A stretch of DNA of 64,000 nt from Cannabis sativa (GCF_029168945.1 NC_083606.1:14844041-14908040), one strand, 5' to 3'. Counted from the first letter of the stretch, positions 12,444 to 23,300 are shown. Made by a program: numbers and translations. Notes: generated by a model from the sequence alone, not told the origin.

Positions 12444-13310
12444 TTAAAGTTTATAGAAAGAAATACCTTGTTTCTTTGCAAGAAGTTTAGGACATTGGGG
12501 TTTCCAATGACCTTTCTCATTGCAGTAGAAACACTTTCCTTTGAGTGTATCACCAGAAGCAGCAACCTTTTTGTTTTTCATGGCTTTGGCACGCTTCTTG
12601 GTGTTTCTCCACTTCTTCTTAGATTTGGGTTTAGAAGCAGAGGCAACATTTGCCTCAGGTTTGGTTGTCCCATTACCATTCCCAGAATTTTGAGGCTTAC
12701 TCCCTTTCTTCTTGGGGCCTCCAATCAAATTTTCATAAGTTTGAAGGTCATTGACTAACTCGTGAAAGTCTATGTCCTTTTTATTCATGACATAATTTGA
12801 TGTATAGGGCAGAAATGCTAAAGTCAGACTATTCAAGATAAGACTTACTTGAGTAGTGTGATCCATTTCAGCACCATGATCCTGGGCTTCTTGGAAATAA
12901 CTTGCCATGAGGAGAACATGATCACGCACATTTTGATGGGGTTCCATCCGTGCATTGATATATTTCTTAGTCGCATCAAAGCGAGACTGAAGAGATGCCC
13001 TACCGAATAGCTCAGTTAACTTCGTCATTACTTCAGCAGCCTTTTCGGTTTTAGAAAACTGAGTTTTAAGGGTGTCAACCATGCTGGAAAGCATGAAGTA
13101 TAGAGCTTTGTCATTTGCTTTCTGCCAACGCTCATACTTTTCTTTCACAGCTTTGGATGCATTGTCCCCCGACACTTCTGGAGACGACTCAGTTAACACA
13201 AACAAGGCACTTTCTCCTATGAGAGCAATATTAATGTTCTCATTCCCTTTTGGAAAGTTAGATCCATTTAGCTTATTTTCGGTCAAGAGTGATAACATGG
13301 AATTCATCAT
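12444..13310 (-). CDS. gag: Copia gag polyprotein (UBN2-type) of Copia B
   Basis: Open minus-strand frame of about 288 codons from the Met at 13310 (the frame stays open to 13352, but the sequence after this Met, MNSMLSLLTENKLNG, looks like a typical Copia gag start). The body is helical, as in the gag-polypeptide UBN2 family: a YERW..ANDKAL stretch, then an LxSRFD..KKYINARM block. A lysine-rich basic segment precedes a CCHC zinc knuckle, CFYCNEKGHWKPQC, near the C-terminus. Known role: capsid and RNA binding in the virus-like particle. It ends shortly after the knuckle, where an intact element would read on into protease. Preservation of gag while pol is gone is unusual. The plus-strand frames at 12363 and 13072 are shadows. 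Confidence 0.85.
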   Translation of the reverse strand: MMNSMLSLLTENKLNGSNFPKGNENINIALIGESALFVLTESSPEVSGDNASKAVKEKYERWQKANDKALYFMLSSMVDTLKTQFSKTEKAAEVMTKLTELFGRASLQSRFDATKKYINARMEPHQNVRDHVLLMASYFQEAQDHGAEMDHTTQVSLILNSLTLAFLPYTSNYVMNKKDIDFHELVNDLQTYENLIGGPKKKGSKPQNSGNGNGTTKPEANVASASKPKSKKKWRNTKKRAKAMKNKKVAASGDTLKGKCFYCNEKGHWKPQCPKLLAKKQGISFYKL

Positions 13311-13352
13311 GGTTATACAGGATACTACAAAATAATAAATAGAAATCAACAA

Positions 13353-14858
13353 TGATTTAACACAAAATCCAATTCAGAAATTATAAGCACATAGCATGTA
13401 GGAATGATAAAAGAAAATACTTAAAAAATACAATCCTAAATAATTTCCAAGGTTTTCAACAAACTGATATCAGTGTCCCGTTTAGGCGAGAGTCAAAGCT
13501 ACCATCCATTGAATAGAGTTGCCAGCTCATCTAAAATGTTAAACATTCTAGCAACCTTTTAGTCGATCAAGATTGGAATCCAGCGTTCTCCCGTTTAGGC
13601 GAGAGTCAAGGCTATTCTATCTTATGAGCTTCTACCATTGTTTCATATTTTGCAAGTCAAATATGGTCGCCACCATAAGGGTGATCCATACCATATAAAA
13701 CACTTACAAAGCTACTTATCTTTCGAGATTAAACGGTGCGAACTTGCTAATGAACGTTCCTCCATTAGGGAGGATTACTCACTAAAACAAACGCTATGTA
13801 AAACCAACAATGGAGATCGAATATCTTAATAATAATAAAGCTCATTCTTTAAAATGTATTTCTTTATTATTTATAATAAAATATATTCATAAAATACGAA
13901 TTTAGAATTAAAATTCTAAATTAGAATTTAATTTAATATTTATAAAATTATACTTAGATGGTGATTGAAATAAATTGAATTATTTCCATCTTAATAGTAA
14001 TTTTGATCTATAAATATTAAGAAAATTATTTAAGTTGTATTAATTTGCAACTCAAAATAAATTTTCATGAGAATATATTTATTGTATTTTGAAAAAGAAA
14101 GTATAAAAACTTTACTATTTCGAAATACTAAATAATAAATACTTAGAAAAAAATACTTCAAGCAAAAAATATCACCTATCTAGATTTTCCTTTGACTAAT
14201 TAATTCAATTTCTAATAATATGTTTTAATTCATTTATTTTAAATTAATCAATAAATGAAAAAACCATTGATTTAAGTTGGTCCAAGAATTAATTAAAATA
14301 AATAATTAATTTACAACTTAATCTATTTTTCAAGATAAATTCAAAAACATCTAGCATAATAAAATGCAATTCGAAATTGATTAATAAAATAAAAAAAAAT
14401 ATTTTGAAAATTATTTAAATTTAAGTTGAAAAAATAAATTTCAACTAAAAAGTAATTTTCTATTTAATTAAGTGTCTTGAAAAATAAATATTTAAGTATC
14501 ATGATGAAAATCAACTTAGATATTTAATTTTTCAATTTAATTAAATGTATTAAATTCAAGTAATAAATAATTAAGTGTAGAGAAGGCTTAATTATTAATC
14601 TCTAGTTTAATACTATGAAAAAATATACATAAATTAAATTGTACCAAAATTAATTATTTAAATAATTAATTTCACAATGTATAATATTTTCCTATTTAAT
14701 ATTAGAAATAATAAGTAGTCTAGAAATCACTATCTAGAAAATAAGTATCTTTTCAACAAAAATTTGAAAAATATCTAATTTAAGTTGCAATAGAAAAAAT
14801 TTAGAACTTAAATATTTTCAAATTTAAATTTAATTAAATATCAAAAATTAAGTTGTAA
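13353..14858 (-). other. Leader of Copia B, gag-proximal part
   Basis: AT-rich, no genes. Minus-strand copies of the leader motif lie at 13475-13494 and 13588-13607, with a decayed third near 13664-13685. The leader resumes at 38409 beyond the Tat element. Confidence 0.75.
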
Positions 14859-14863
14859 CCACT

Positions 14864-15644
14864 TGTTGACCGAGATTTTCGGCAACTGTTAAAATATGAT
14901 TATACTAAAGAGCTGTAGGAAAGTGAGATGAGGATTTTTTACGTGGTTGGGGCGTTAATGAGCCTTAGTCCACGAGTCTTTGTTATTAATGGATGTATTT
15001 AATACAGATTCCACACTTGAGAGAATGTTTTTCTCGTAAATACAGAGAATGTTCTTGGTGAGTATTTTCTCTTCTTGCTCTTATGCAACCCAAGATTCTC
15101 GACCCCATTAAATGAGTTTTGAGGGGGTATTTATAGTGTTTTTGGTGGGGTGATCCCTAGGATTGTTCTTACACATGTATCTGCAAATATCCATAAAGTT
15201 GGGCATTTCCAATGAATATACCATGGGTGATGCATGGTCAAATCCCTAGGTGCTGTAGGGTTTTTATGAGGAATGTCCTTTTTGCCTTGTGATTGACGTG
15301 ACTCTTCGCAGGGTAGCCGTCGCTAGACTTAAATGATCATTACTGTAGCGCCGTCGTTGGGGGTTGTGCCGTCAGACTTTATTGCGTGTTACAGTCCCAA
15401 CACGCTTCCTCCCATGCGGCATTAAATGCGACTTGATTGCTCAGGAGAGGCCTGACACATCCCGGAGAGGCTTCATGCTATGCGAGCTTCCGGGAGCACC
15501 TTACACTCCGGGTGCCTCCTCCGGGACCTATGCCCAGGGTGCTTCCTTATGGCGTACAAAGACTTATCAAATATTTACAAGTTATTTGACCCACGTGTCC
15601 CTTTTCGACTGGTCCACGTATATTGGGCGAATTCAGGGGCAACA
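14864..15644 (-). repeat. 3' LTR of the Tat element
   Basis: 781 bp, TGTTGACC...GGGCAACA in plus reading. Differs from the right copy mainly in a short patch near 15351-15360 and at two single sites near 15555 and 15584. A TATTTATA at 15128-15135 is a minus-strand TATA box. Confidence 0.97.
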
Positions 15645-15659
15645 TTTACCCCCCAAGCC
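15645..15659 (-). other. Polypurine tract, Tat element
   Basis: On the minus strand GGCTTGGGGGGTAAA lies directly before the 3' LTR, the expected plus-strand primer position. Confidence 0.85.
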
Positions 15660-16079
15660 TTGTTTACTTGGAAAAAATAAACCAAGGCTTGCTTAAGTGC
15701 CTCCGGTTGACTCCTCGTTTTCCCTGGCTCAAGCCCAGAGCGCGTGAGGGCACATTTAATGATGGTATTTAATGCAGCGATTCGCTTTTTTGCAGGGACG
15801 TCTCCGGCCGCCTCCTCGGTTTCCCGACACGAGTTTGGGGCGCGTGAAAGTGTGCCTAATGATGGCATTAAATGCAGCGATTCGCTTTTTGCAGAGGTCG
15901 ATTCGTTTCACGCCCTTTGATTGATGCGGCGCATTAATGGTGTCAGACGGATACTCAAACGTTTCCACCGCCTTTATGGCAGCTTGATCTGATCCGTTGA
16001 TTTTCAGGAATTCGAATCGTGCATCTCCCCCACCGTACGATTGGTAGGTGGTGACGCCTGTTCCTCATGCACTTTTGCC
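15660..16079. repeat. Upstream region of the antisense gene with an imperfect tandem duplication
   Basis: Two copies of a module containing TTTAATGCAGCGATTCGC and then TTTTTGCAG lie at about 15752-15796 and 15855-15894, roughly 100 bp apart, each followed by GC-richer sequence. They sit 200-330 bp before the TATA box of the plus-strand gene, so they could be promoter elements. No open frame of interest. Confidence 0.6.
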
Positions 16080-16087
16080 TATAAAAG
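16080..16087 (+). promoter_or_regulatory. TATA box of the antisense gene in the Tat element
   Basis: TATAAAAG on the plus strand, followed within about 200 bp by a predicted 5' UTR splice donor (16286) and then the coding start at 16744. It is internal to the element and faces away from the 3' LTR, so it would drive a transcript antisense to gag-pol. Confidence 0.6.
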
Positions 16088-16285
16088 CCACCATCTTTCC
16101 TTCAGTTTGGTTACTTCCCATTCCTTGCTATTTTTGCTCGAATTTCCTAGAGAGAAAATTCTCCAAAACAGCACGAACTGTCTTAGCACTTAGACATTTT
16201 TCCCAGTTTTCCAGTGTTTGCTTTCAACAGTTCTTCTTCAACTTTTACTCGACCACATTCAGGACCCCCAGTTCAACGATTTACT

Positions 16286-16735
16286 GTAAGTTTTTTGCAT
16301 CCTTTGATAATGACATGCCTTTACTTGCTTTGTTTGTTTCTCTGGGTTCGTATTCTGAGATTTCTGGGTATGCGAGTGTTGAGGTTCTTCAAGTGTTCTG
16401 TTTTATGTCTACTGCTTTAGTTGTAGGATCGCCATTATCATGCCTCTGTTACAATGTGCATTTTTGTTGAAGAGAACCATGTGTTCTTCGTTCAACAGTT
16501 GCTTAGGGCATAGAACGGTTTTTTTTTTCCTTTTTTTTTTTTTTTGTAAAACCACTTTCTGCGATTTCACTGCACCCGACACTTGTTCAGGGAATCTCTC
16601 TAGGGTTTCCCATGTGACACGTGTCCGGAGGGCCTCTTTCCACGGTTAGGGACCCCCACTCCCTTTTTCTTGACTTAGGGTTTGGTATGGGACCTAACTG
16701 CTGGAATTTTCTTTTTCCCTTTTTGTCTTTCGCAG
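16286..16735 (+). other. Predicted 5' UTR intron of the antisense gene
   Basis: Donor ACT|GTAAGT at 16286 and a pyrimidine-rich acceptor TTTTTGTCTTTCGCAG ending at 16735. The coding ATG follows 9 bases after the acceptor (16744). A T-rich internal tract at 16520-16545 fits a plant intron. Predicted from splice-site consensus only. Confidence 0.6.
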
Positions 16736-17028
16736 AACACAAAATGTCTGCCTCTGGTTCGAAATCTTCGAAGAAGAGTGGAAAAGACATGGCCACGTTG
16801 GAGGAGGTTTCCCTGGGACCTGTTGCCCAGGAGGGGTACAAATCCCGTGCGACTGGGTGGGAAGCGGCTGAGCTTCGATCCACCTTGACTTGCCCTCACC
16901 AGCTGGAGAATATTATAGAAGTCGCTGGGATCAAACCCTCCACTTCAGGGACCTATCACCGGCCTCCTCGCGACTCGGAGACGCCTAATCATAACTATGA
17001 CGGCTTCGGGGCCTGAAGCCAGACTCAT

Positions 17029-18570
17029 TTGATGGCCGGTGCCATGCTCCCGCTTCAAGATTATTTTGTTAATTTCCTTGTATTTGTCGGCCTTGCGCCA
17101 TACCAACTCATTCCTCAAGCTTACCGCCTGCTCTCAGGCTTATTTATTTTTTATACCGCCCGCGGCTGGGGGGCTCCCAGCCCGGCGGAAATTTTGTATT
17201 TTTACGAACTTGTATCCGTCCCCAAGAAAGGGGACAAACTTAAGGACGGTTTTTATGGGTTCCGGATCCATCCTGCTAACGAGGGGGTGGTTCCGTATAA
17301 TAGGCAGACTCACGTTAAGGAGTATCGCCATCGCTTTTTCTTCTCCTCCGGGTTCAGGGCTGTGGACCACCCGGAGCTCCTCACGGAGTGGGTGCGGATC
17401 CCACCTTACCAACGGACGCCTCCTACTAAGGCTTTCCTCCGAAGGGCCCAAGCCTTTGCTTCCTACGACCGCGCCGATCTCGACGTTGGGGGCTTAGTCA
17501 CCACGGAGAATTGTAGGAAGGCCAAACTTATCCTTCCTCACCAATCCGTGGAGGACTCCAACCTCTCCCGGGTCATCTGCCCCAATGTGAGGGCGCCGGT
17601 TGCGGAGAAAGCCTTCCGGGATGAACTCATTGCCACGGCAGAGAAAAAATACCAAGATTATCTCTACCGGAAGGCCCAGGAGAAAGCATACTCTCAGGCC
17701 CAGGCAGCCTCTTGGAGAGAACTTCGTGTGGGGAGTCCGGTGGTGCGACGGAGCCAAGCCATTGCCGGGAAGTCCGAGGCTAAATTTTTTGACAAGATTC
17801 TTCAAGAAGAGATTGGAAGTCGTCCTGCCCGGAGGCCCCTTCGCATTGGAGATTCTTCCGAGAAGCAAACTCCCCGGCCACAGCCTCCGGTCCCCGAACC
17901 AAACTCGGGGGCTCCTGGTGCTAGCACCTCCGGTGCCGGCGGTAAGTCTCCCTTGATAATTCGTCATGTTCCTTCCGTTGATGAATATACCAGTCGTAGG
18001 CCCGTAGGGTTCGACGAGCGTCTTCGTAGATTTAAGATGCCGTCGACCCGGTGGGGGGATCGTTTGAAGGAATTTTATTTTTCGAACTTAGGAGATTACC
18101 TAGGTCGGTCCCGGATGGGCTCCGGCCCTCCGGAACCTATTCCCTTAGGTCCATCAGCTTACATAACGCCCAGCTGGTTCCGGCCCTCGGACAGTTATCT
18201 CGAAGATGACGCCGCCAGCATTAAAGTTCAGGACTTTGCTAGGGCTGAATTAGGAAGTTCGGGTAGGAGTAGCTTATTTGTTATGTCTTGTATAAGCGGT
18301 TCCTCACGGTCTTCTAACACTTGCTTATTTTGTGAATCAGGTATCTCCATGGATGCCATCCTGGACCAGCTTGCTAGAGTTCATACTCCCGTGGCTCCTC
18401 CGGCCTTTACCTCTTCTCCCCCGGCCCCTTCCTTGAAGGTTTCTTCCAGCGCTCCCCCCGACACTATTGACTTAGTGGATGACGAGGAGGTGCTTCCGGG
18501 AGAAGGCCAAGGGAAGGGATGGGACTTCTCGGAGGAAGCCGCTGAGGGTGCAGGAGAGGCCCGAGCCTGA
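17029..18570 (+). CDS. Main open segment of the antisense gene: gypsy-type transposon protein domain
   Basis: The 513-codon open stretch after the TGA at 17014, in the same frame as the upstream exon. About residues 5-150 form the conserved domain: hydrophobic helices (DYFVNFLVFVGL, LLSGLFIFYTARGWG), a KKGDKLKDGFYGFRI strand region and an RHRFFFSSGF motif. About residues 200-330 are basic and proline-rich, suggesting disorder. A 78-bp predicted intron (18263-18340) is divisible by three, so the frame reads through it. The C-terminal end after about residue 485 lies past the apparent frameshift. Codon use is GC-rich compared with the Copia sequence around the Tat element. Confidence 0.7.
   Translation: MMAGAMLPLQDYFVNFLVFVGLAPYQLIPQAYRLLSGLFIFYTARGWGAPSPAEILYFYELVSVPKKGDKLKDGFYGFRIHPANEGVVPYNRQTHVKEYRHRFFFSSGFRAVDHPELLTEWVRIPPYQRTPPTKAFLRRAQAFASYDRADLDVGGLVTTENCRKAKLILPHQSVEDSNLSRVICPNVRAPVAEKAFRDELIATAEKKYQDYLYRKAQEKAYSQAQAASWRELRVGSPVVRRSQAIAGKSEAKFFDKILQEEIGSRPARRPLRIGDSSEKQTPRPQPPVPEPNSGAPGASTSGAGGKSPLIIRHVPSVDEYTSRRPVGFDERLRRFKMPSTRWGDRLKEFYFSNLGDYLGRSRMGSGPPEPIPLGPSAYITPSWFRPSDSYLEDDAASIKVQDFARAELGSSGRSSLFVMSCISGSSRSSNTCLFCESGISMDAILDQLARVHTPVAPPAFTSSPPAPSLKVSSSAPPDTIDLVDDEEVLPGEGQGKGWDFSEEAAEGAGEARA
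18263..18340 (+). other. Predicted intron 2 of the antisense gene
   Basis: Donor TCGG|GTAGGA and acceptor TTGTGAATCAG with a T-rich body. 78 bp, a plausible minimum for a plant intron. Splicing keeps frame and removes a Ser/Cys-rich stretch unlike the rest of the protein. Confidence 0.55.
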
Positions 18571-19090
18571 GGAGGGCGAAGAGGAGCCTGAGGTGGCTCT
18601 GATTCGTAAGCGCAAGGGCAAGATGATTGCCCAGGATGAGCCCAAGAAGCCTCGGAGGGCCGACACTCCTGCTCATGGTCTGGACGGCGGGGTCTCTCCC
18701 ATGGAGGAAAATCCTGCTCCTCCCAACATCGTGCTTACCCCGATTCCGGGGGACGAGGTGAGGCAGGAGCTTCGAATAGCCAAGCATAACTATGCTATGG
18801 ATGAGTACTCCCGGGGGTACGCCGAAGTGGAAGCTCTTAGGAGGATTCTGCGGGCGAAGGTCGAGGCGAGCATCAACAACACGGATTACCAGGATCCGTG
18901 GGACCTTAATCTGGACCCCTTATCGGACTGGTTCCGTCGTTTCCTAGGGCCCACCTTGGCTCCTTTTGCCACGGAGATGACCGGCGAGTTCGCTTCTCAG
19001 CTCACCCGTTGCGCGCCTAAGCGGTTTGCCACTTGCGCTTCCCTGAACTCCATCTTCCAGGTCCAGGACCTCAGCCATTCTCTCACGGTG

Positions 19091-19187
19091 GTAAGTACTT
19101 TGCAATTTTTGCTTTTCCTTTTATTGTTTGTATTTTATTTATTTCCTTTGAGGAACTTCTCCTTCTTATCCTTGCATTATGGTTCAG
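19091..19187 (+). other. Predicted intron 3 of the antisense gene
   Basis: Donor ACGGTG|GTAAGT at 19091 and acceptor ATTATGGTTCAG ending at 19187, with a strongly T-rich body. The frame before it (..LSHSLTV) joins in phase 0 to LAAEAGRLSKN. This is the clearest intron in the window. Confidence 0.75.
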
Positions 19188-19862
19188 CTTGCTGCTGAGG
19201 CTGGCCGCCTCTCCAAGAACATCATAAACCATGGCTTCGTTCTGTCCGACTTTGGGGACATGAACGATGTCAGGAAGGTCCTTCAGGACCTCACAGCGGA
19301 GAGGCAGATTTACCAGGAGGCTGCCGAGCGCCAGGAGGCGGCTGCCAAGGCCAAGGAAGAGGAGGCCAAACGGAGGGAGGCCCAGGCCGAGGCCATGATC
19401 CGGGACGAGGCCCAGCGGAGGGACAGGATGGAGGCCCAACATCAGGAGGAACTAAGGGCTCAGACCGATGCTGCTGACAAGGCCAGGCGGGATCTCCAGG
19501 AGGCCAGGGAGGCTTTGGATGAAATGGTCGCCAAGGTGAGATCTTTAGAGGAAACTCACCAGTCGGACATTGAGTCCAAGGCCGCTCTAGCTGCGGAGTT
19601 GAAGGAGCTTAGGGATTTCAAAGAACAATCCACCAGGAAGGCCAAGAGGGCCGAGCTCCTCTCTCCCGTTTCCTGCGCCCGGTGCCCGAAGCGCTTCGAT
19701 GATGGTGTCTACATGGCTTGGTCCACTAATGATCAGAATATCAAGCTTACTTTTTATCCCAAACCCGAGGAAATGATTGCCAAATTTCGGGAAAAGAAGA
19801 AGAAGCTTGATGCCGCGCTAGAGGCGCGTATTGGACCTCGCCTTCCTCCGCGGGCTGACTGA
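19188..19862 (+). CDS. Last exon of the antisense gene: coiled-coil C-terminal region
   Basis: About 224 codons to the TGA at 19860-19862. Residues about 35-140 are a heptad-rich Ala/Glu/Lys/Arg/Gln helix (repeated EAAERQEAAAK- and EAQ-type segments), strongly predicting a coiled coil. A CARC pair follows, then a WSTNDQNIKL segment and a basic C-terminal helix. No enzyme motif. The coiled coil suggests oligomerisation. Confidence 0.7.
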   Translation, partial: LAAEAGRLSKNIINHGFVLSDFGDMNDVRKVLQDLTAERQIYQEAAERQEAAAKAKEEEAKRREAQAEAMIRDEAQRRDRMEAQHQEELRAQTDAADKARRDLQEAREALDEMVAKVRSLEETHQSDIESKAALAAELKELRDFKEQSTRKAKRAELLSPVSCARCPKRFDDGVYMAWSTNDQNIKLTFYPKPEEMIAKFREKKKKLDAALEARIGPRLPPRAD

Positions 19863-20338
19863 GCTGCCGTACAACTGACCAAGATTCCACCCGTTTCTTT
19901 TATAACTCTTTTTTTTTTGTTTGTACATATTTGCTGCTGCCTTAGAACAATTTACATATAGGTAGCAACTTTCATTTGAAGGGGAGACAATTATATTTTA
20001 AGGCCTGTCCCCGGGCCGTTTATATGTATATGACCTGCCCTTTGGGCTAGGATATTTTTTTATGCGATCTTTTTTTGTCACACTTATATTTTTTAACCTG
20101 TCCTTTTGATCAGGGTTTTTATACTTATGCTTTTTATTTTTGTGCATACTTTCTGACCTGCCCTTTGGGTCAGGATATTTTACTTAGTTTGTTTTTCTGT
20201 TTGTCCGTGCGGTATACCCTAGTACCCCCCTGAGTGGCATAGAAACTTTGTTTTTAAGGCACTCAGTTTTATTTAATATAGAGGGGGTATACATTTGGAC
20301 GGTACAAACCCTTTTAACAAACTCTAAGTTTTATTTCG
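19863..20338. repeat. Gap between convergent genes with repeated imperfect hairpins
   Basis: Lies between the end of the plus-strand antisense gene and the end of minus-strand gag-pol. Four related imperfect palindromes at about 20002-20018, 20032-20052, 20095-20117 and 20155-20174 (best copy GACCTGCCCTTTGGGTCAGG) alternate with T-rich runs. No open frame. The placement suits 3' end formation for both genes. Confidence 0.6.
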
Positions 20339-23300
20339 CTACTGGTAATATTTTCTGAGGTGATCGGCATTCCAGGCTCTTGGGACGGTGGTTCCGCCCA
20401 TTCTTTTTAGTTTATACGTACCGGAGCTGATCTCGTCCTCGATCTCATATGGTCCTTCCCAATTTGGTCCAAGTACCCCCACTCCGGGCTCTTGGGTGGC
20501 TGGGAAAACCCTTCTTAGGACCATATCTCCAATAGCGAATTTTCTGTTTTTAACCTTAGAGTTAAAATACTTTGTCACCTTCTTTTGATAACCAGCCATC
20601 CGTATTTGAGACTCATCCCGGAGTTCTTTGACTTGATCCAAAGCTTCTTGGAGCAGTGCCTGATTAGTGGCAGGATCGTAAGTCGTCCTCCTATGGGATG
20701 GGAATAATGTTTCTACCGGGACCATTGCTTCACAACCGTACGCCATTGAGAAGGGCGAGTGGCCGGTTGTGGTTCTGGGGGTCATCCGGTAGGCCCATAA
20801 TACCCTTGGCAATTCTTCAGGCCAGTTATTTTTACAGGCCAGCAGCTTCTTTTTCAAGGTGACCTTTAGGATTTTATTGACCGCTTCCGCCTGGCCGTTC
20901 GTTTGAGGCCTGGCAACCGCGGAGAAGCTTTTCACTACTCCGTGTTGGTTGCAGAAGTCGGTAAATTCTTCGCAGTCAAATTGCTTTCCGTTGTCTAAGA
21001 CTATTTTGTGAGGCAAGTCGTATCGACACACTATGTTTTTGATAACAAAGTCCAATGCCTTCTTAGCAGTTATTGTCTTAATAGGCTCAGCCTCTGTCCA
21101 CTTGGTGAAGTAGTCTACTGCTACTATTGCATACTTTACCCCTCCTTTCCCCGTAGGTAGAGACCCGATGAGATCTATTCCCCAGACCGCGAAGGGCCAG
21201 GGGCTGGTCATCAAGGTGATCTCGTTTGGAGGAGCTCTCGGTATGTTCGCGTACCTTTGGCACGAGTCACACTTTTGGACATAGTCTATACAATCTTTTT
21301 TCATTGTTGGCCAGAAGTACCCTTGCCTCAATATTTTCTTTGAGAGGCTGGGTCCTCCCGTATGATCTCCACAGAACCCTTCATGGACCTCTAGCATGAT
21401 TTGTCTAGCTTCAGGGTCCGATACACACCTTAAATAAGGCATGTTGAGTCCTCTCCGGTAGAGAATTTGGTCCATCATTACATAACGATGAGCCTGATAC
21501 TGAATCTTTCGAGACAGTGCCCTCTCTTGGGGCAGCTCACCTGTGGTTATGTATTTTATGATGGGGACCATCCAGCTGGGTTCTTGCCCAACCGTTAGTG
21601 TGGTCTCTTTTATTTTGATGCTTGGTTCTGCCAAGCGTTCCACTGGTACTACCCCCAGCTCTTCGATTTCGCTGTCCGAGGCTAACTTAGCCAGACAGTC
21701 CGTGTGAGCGTTCTTCTCTCGGGGGATTCTTTCTATTCTATAGTCCGTGAACTCGTGGAGTAGTTCTCGGACTATTGTTACGTACGCGGCCATCCGCTCG
21801 CCGCGAGTTTGGTATTCTCCGGATACCTGGTTTACGACCAGTTGAGAGTCATTGTAGACTTCCACTCTTTTGGCTCCTACAGCTCTTGCCAATTTCAGCC
21901 CTGCTATCAAGGCTTCATATTCGGCTTCATTGTTTGAAGCTGTGAAGTTAAATCGGAGTGCTGCCTGGAGCCGCATTCCAGTTGGTGATATCATTGCCAC
22001 TCCGGCTCCCGAACCGTTCTCATTAGAAGCTCCGTCTACAAACACCCTCCAGGTGGGGATTGGTGGTACCGGCGTATTAGCTGTTGCCTCGGCTTCATTG
22101 CATTCGGTAATGAAGTCTGCCAAGGCTTGGCCTTTTATGGAAATCCGGGGTACGTAGTGTAAGTCAAACTGACTTAGCTCCATTGCCCACTTGAGGAGTC
22201 TTCCGGATGCTTCAGGCTTCTGGAGAACTTGCCGGAGCGGATGATTGGTCAAGATTTTGATCGGATGGGCTTGGAAGTATGGCCTTAGCTTCCTTGATGC
22301 CACCAGGAGGCAGAATACTAATTTTTCAATGACCGGGTACCTTGTCTCGGCCCCTATCATGCCCTTACTGACATAGTACACCGGGTGCTGAATTTTTTCT
22401 TCCTCCCGGACTAGGGCAGCGCTAACCGCGTGCTCGGAGACGGCCAAGTAAAGGAACAGGTCTTCTCCAAGGACGGGTTTTGATAGGATAGGAGGTTTGG
22501 CCATGTGGTCTTTTAACCTCTTGAATGCCTCCTCGCATTCATCTGACCATTCGAACTTTTGGCACTTCTTCAGTATGTTGAAGAAGGGTATGCACTTGTC
22601 CGTGGAGCGTGAGATAAAGCGGCTCAGTGCAGCTACCTTTCTGGTCAAGCTCTGTACGTCTTTATGCTTCTTGGGGGATGGCATGTCCAGGAGAGCTTGG
22701 ATTTTCTCCGGGTTTGCTTCGATCCCCCTTTGGCTGACTATGAAGCCTAGGAATTTTCCTGACTTGACCCCAAAGGTGCACTTTTTCGGGTTGAGCTTCA
22801 TACCGTATCTCCGGACGACTTCGAAACATTCTTCTAAGTCGCTTGCATGGCTGTTGCATGCTTTGGATTTGACGAGCATGTCGTCCACATATACCTCCAT
22901 GTTTCGTCCCAGGAGGCTTTTAAACATCCGGTTAACCATTCTTTGATAGGTTGCTCCGGCGTTTTTCAGTCCGAAAGGCATGACTAGGTAGCAGTATACC
23001 CCCTTATCGGTCCTGAAGCTAGTGCACTCCTGGTCTGCCGTATGCATTTTTATTTGGTTGTACCTAGCATAGGCATCCATGAAAGACAGCAGTTTAAATC
23101 CGGACGTGGCGTCCACCATCTGGTCGATCCTGGGTAGCGGGAAGCAGTCCTTTGGGCAGGCTTTGTTTAGATCTGTGAAATCTATACAAACTCGCCAAGT
23201 TCCGTTCGGCTTGGGCACCAGGACCGGATTGGCCAGCCATTCCGGATAGTATACATCGCGGATCATGCCACTGGACAAAAGTTTGTCCACCTCTTTCTCT

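Larger units (their letters stand above)
16744..19862 (+). pseudogene. Antisense extra gene of the Tat element (Transposase_28-like domain plus coiled coil)
   Basis: A spliced plus-strand gene, antisense to gag-pol. Exon 16736-18262 starts at ATG 16744 (MSASGSKSSKKSGKD) and holds an N-terminal segment ending in YHRPPR...DGFGA. An in-frame TGA at 17014-17016 follows, probably a former Trp codon. Then comes a globular domain (MLPLQDYFVNFLVFVGLAPYQL..YRLLSGLFIF) like the Pfam family of putative gypsy-type transposon proteins, PF04195. Predicted introns: 18263-18340 (phase 1) and 19091-19187 (phase 0). A frame change at about 18480-18570 breaks exon 3. The last exon is a long Lys/Glu/Ala-rich coiled coil ending in a CARC motif and a basic tail. 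Such antisense genes are known from Tat elements such as Grande; their function is unknown. The TGA and the frame change suggest this copy is dead. Confidence 0.75.

Noticed and set aside
12363..12758. 131-codon plus-strand frame
   Set aside because: Antisense shadow of the Copia gag zinc-knuckle region.
15364..15696. Open frames in the Tat LTR and its twin at 38123
   Set aside because: Inside LTRs and on the strand opposite to the element transcript; duplicated only because the LTR is duplicated.
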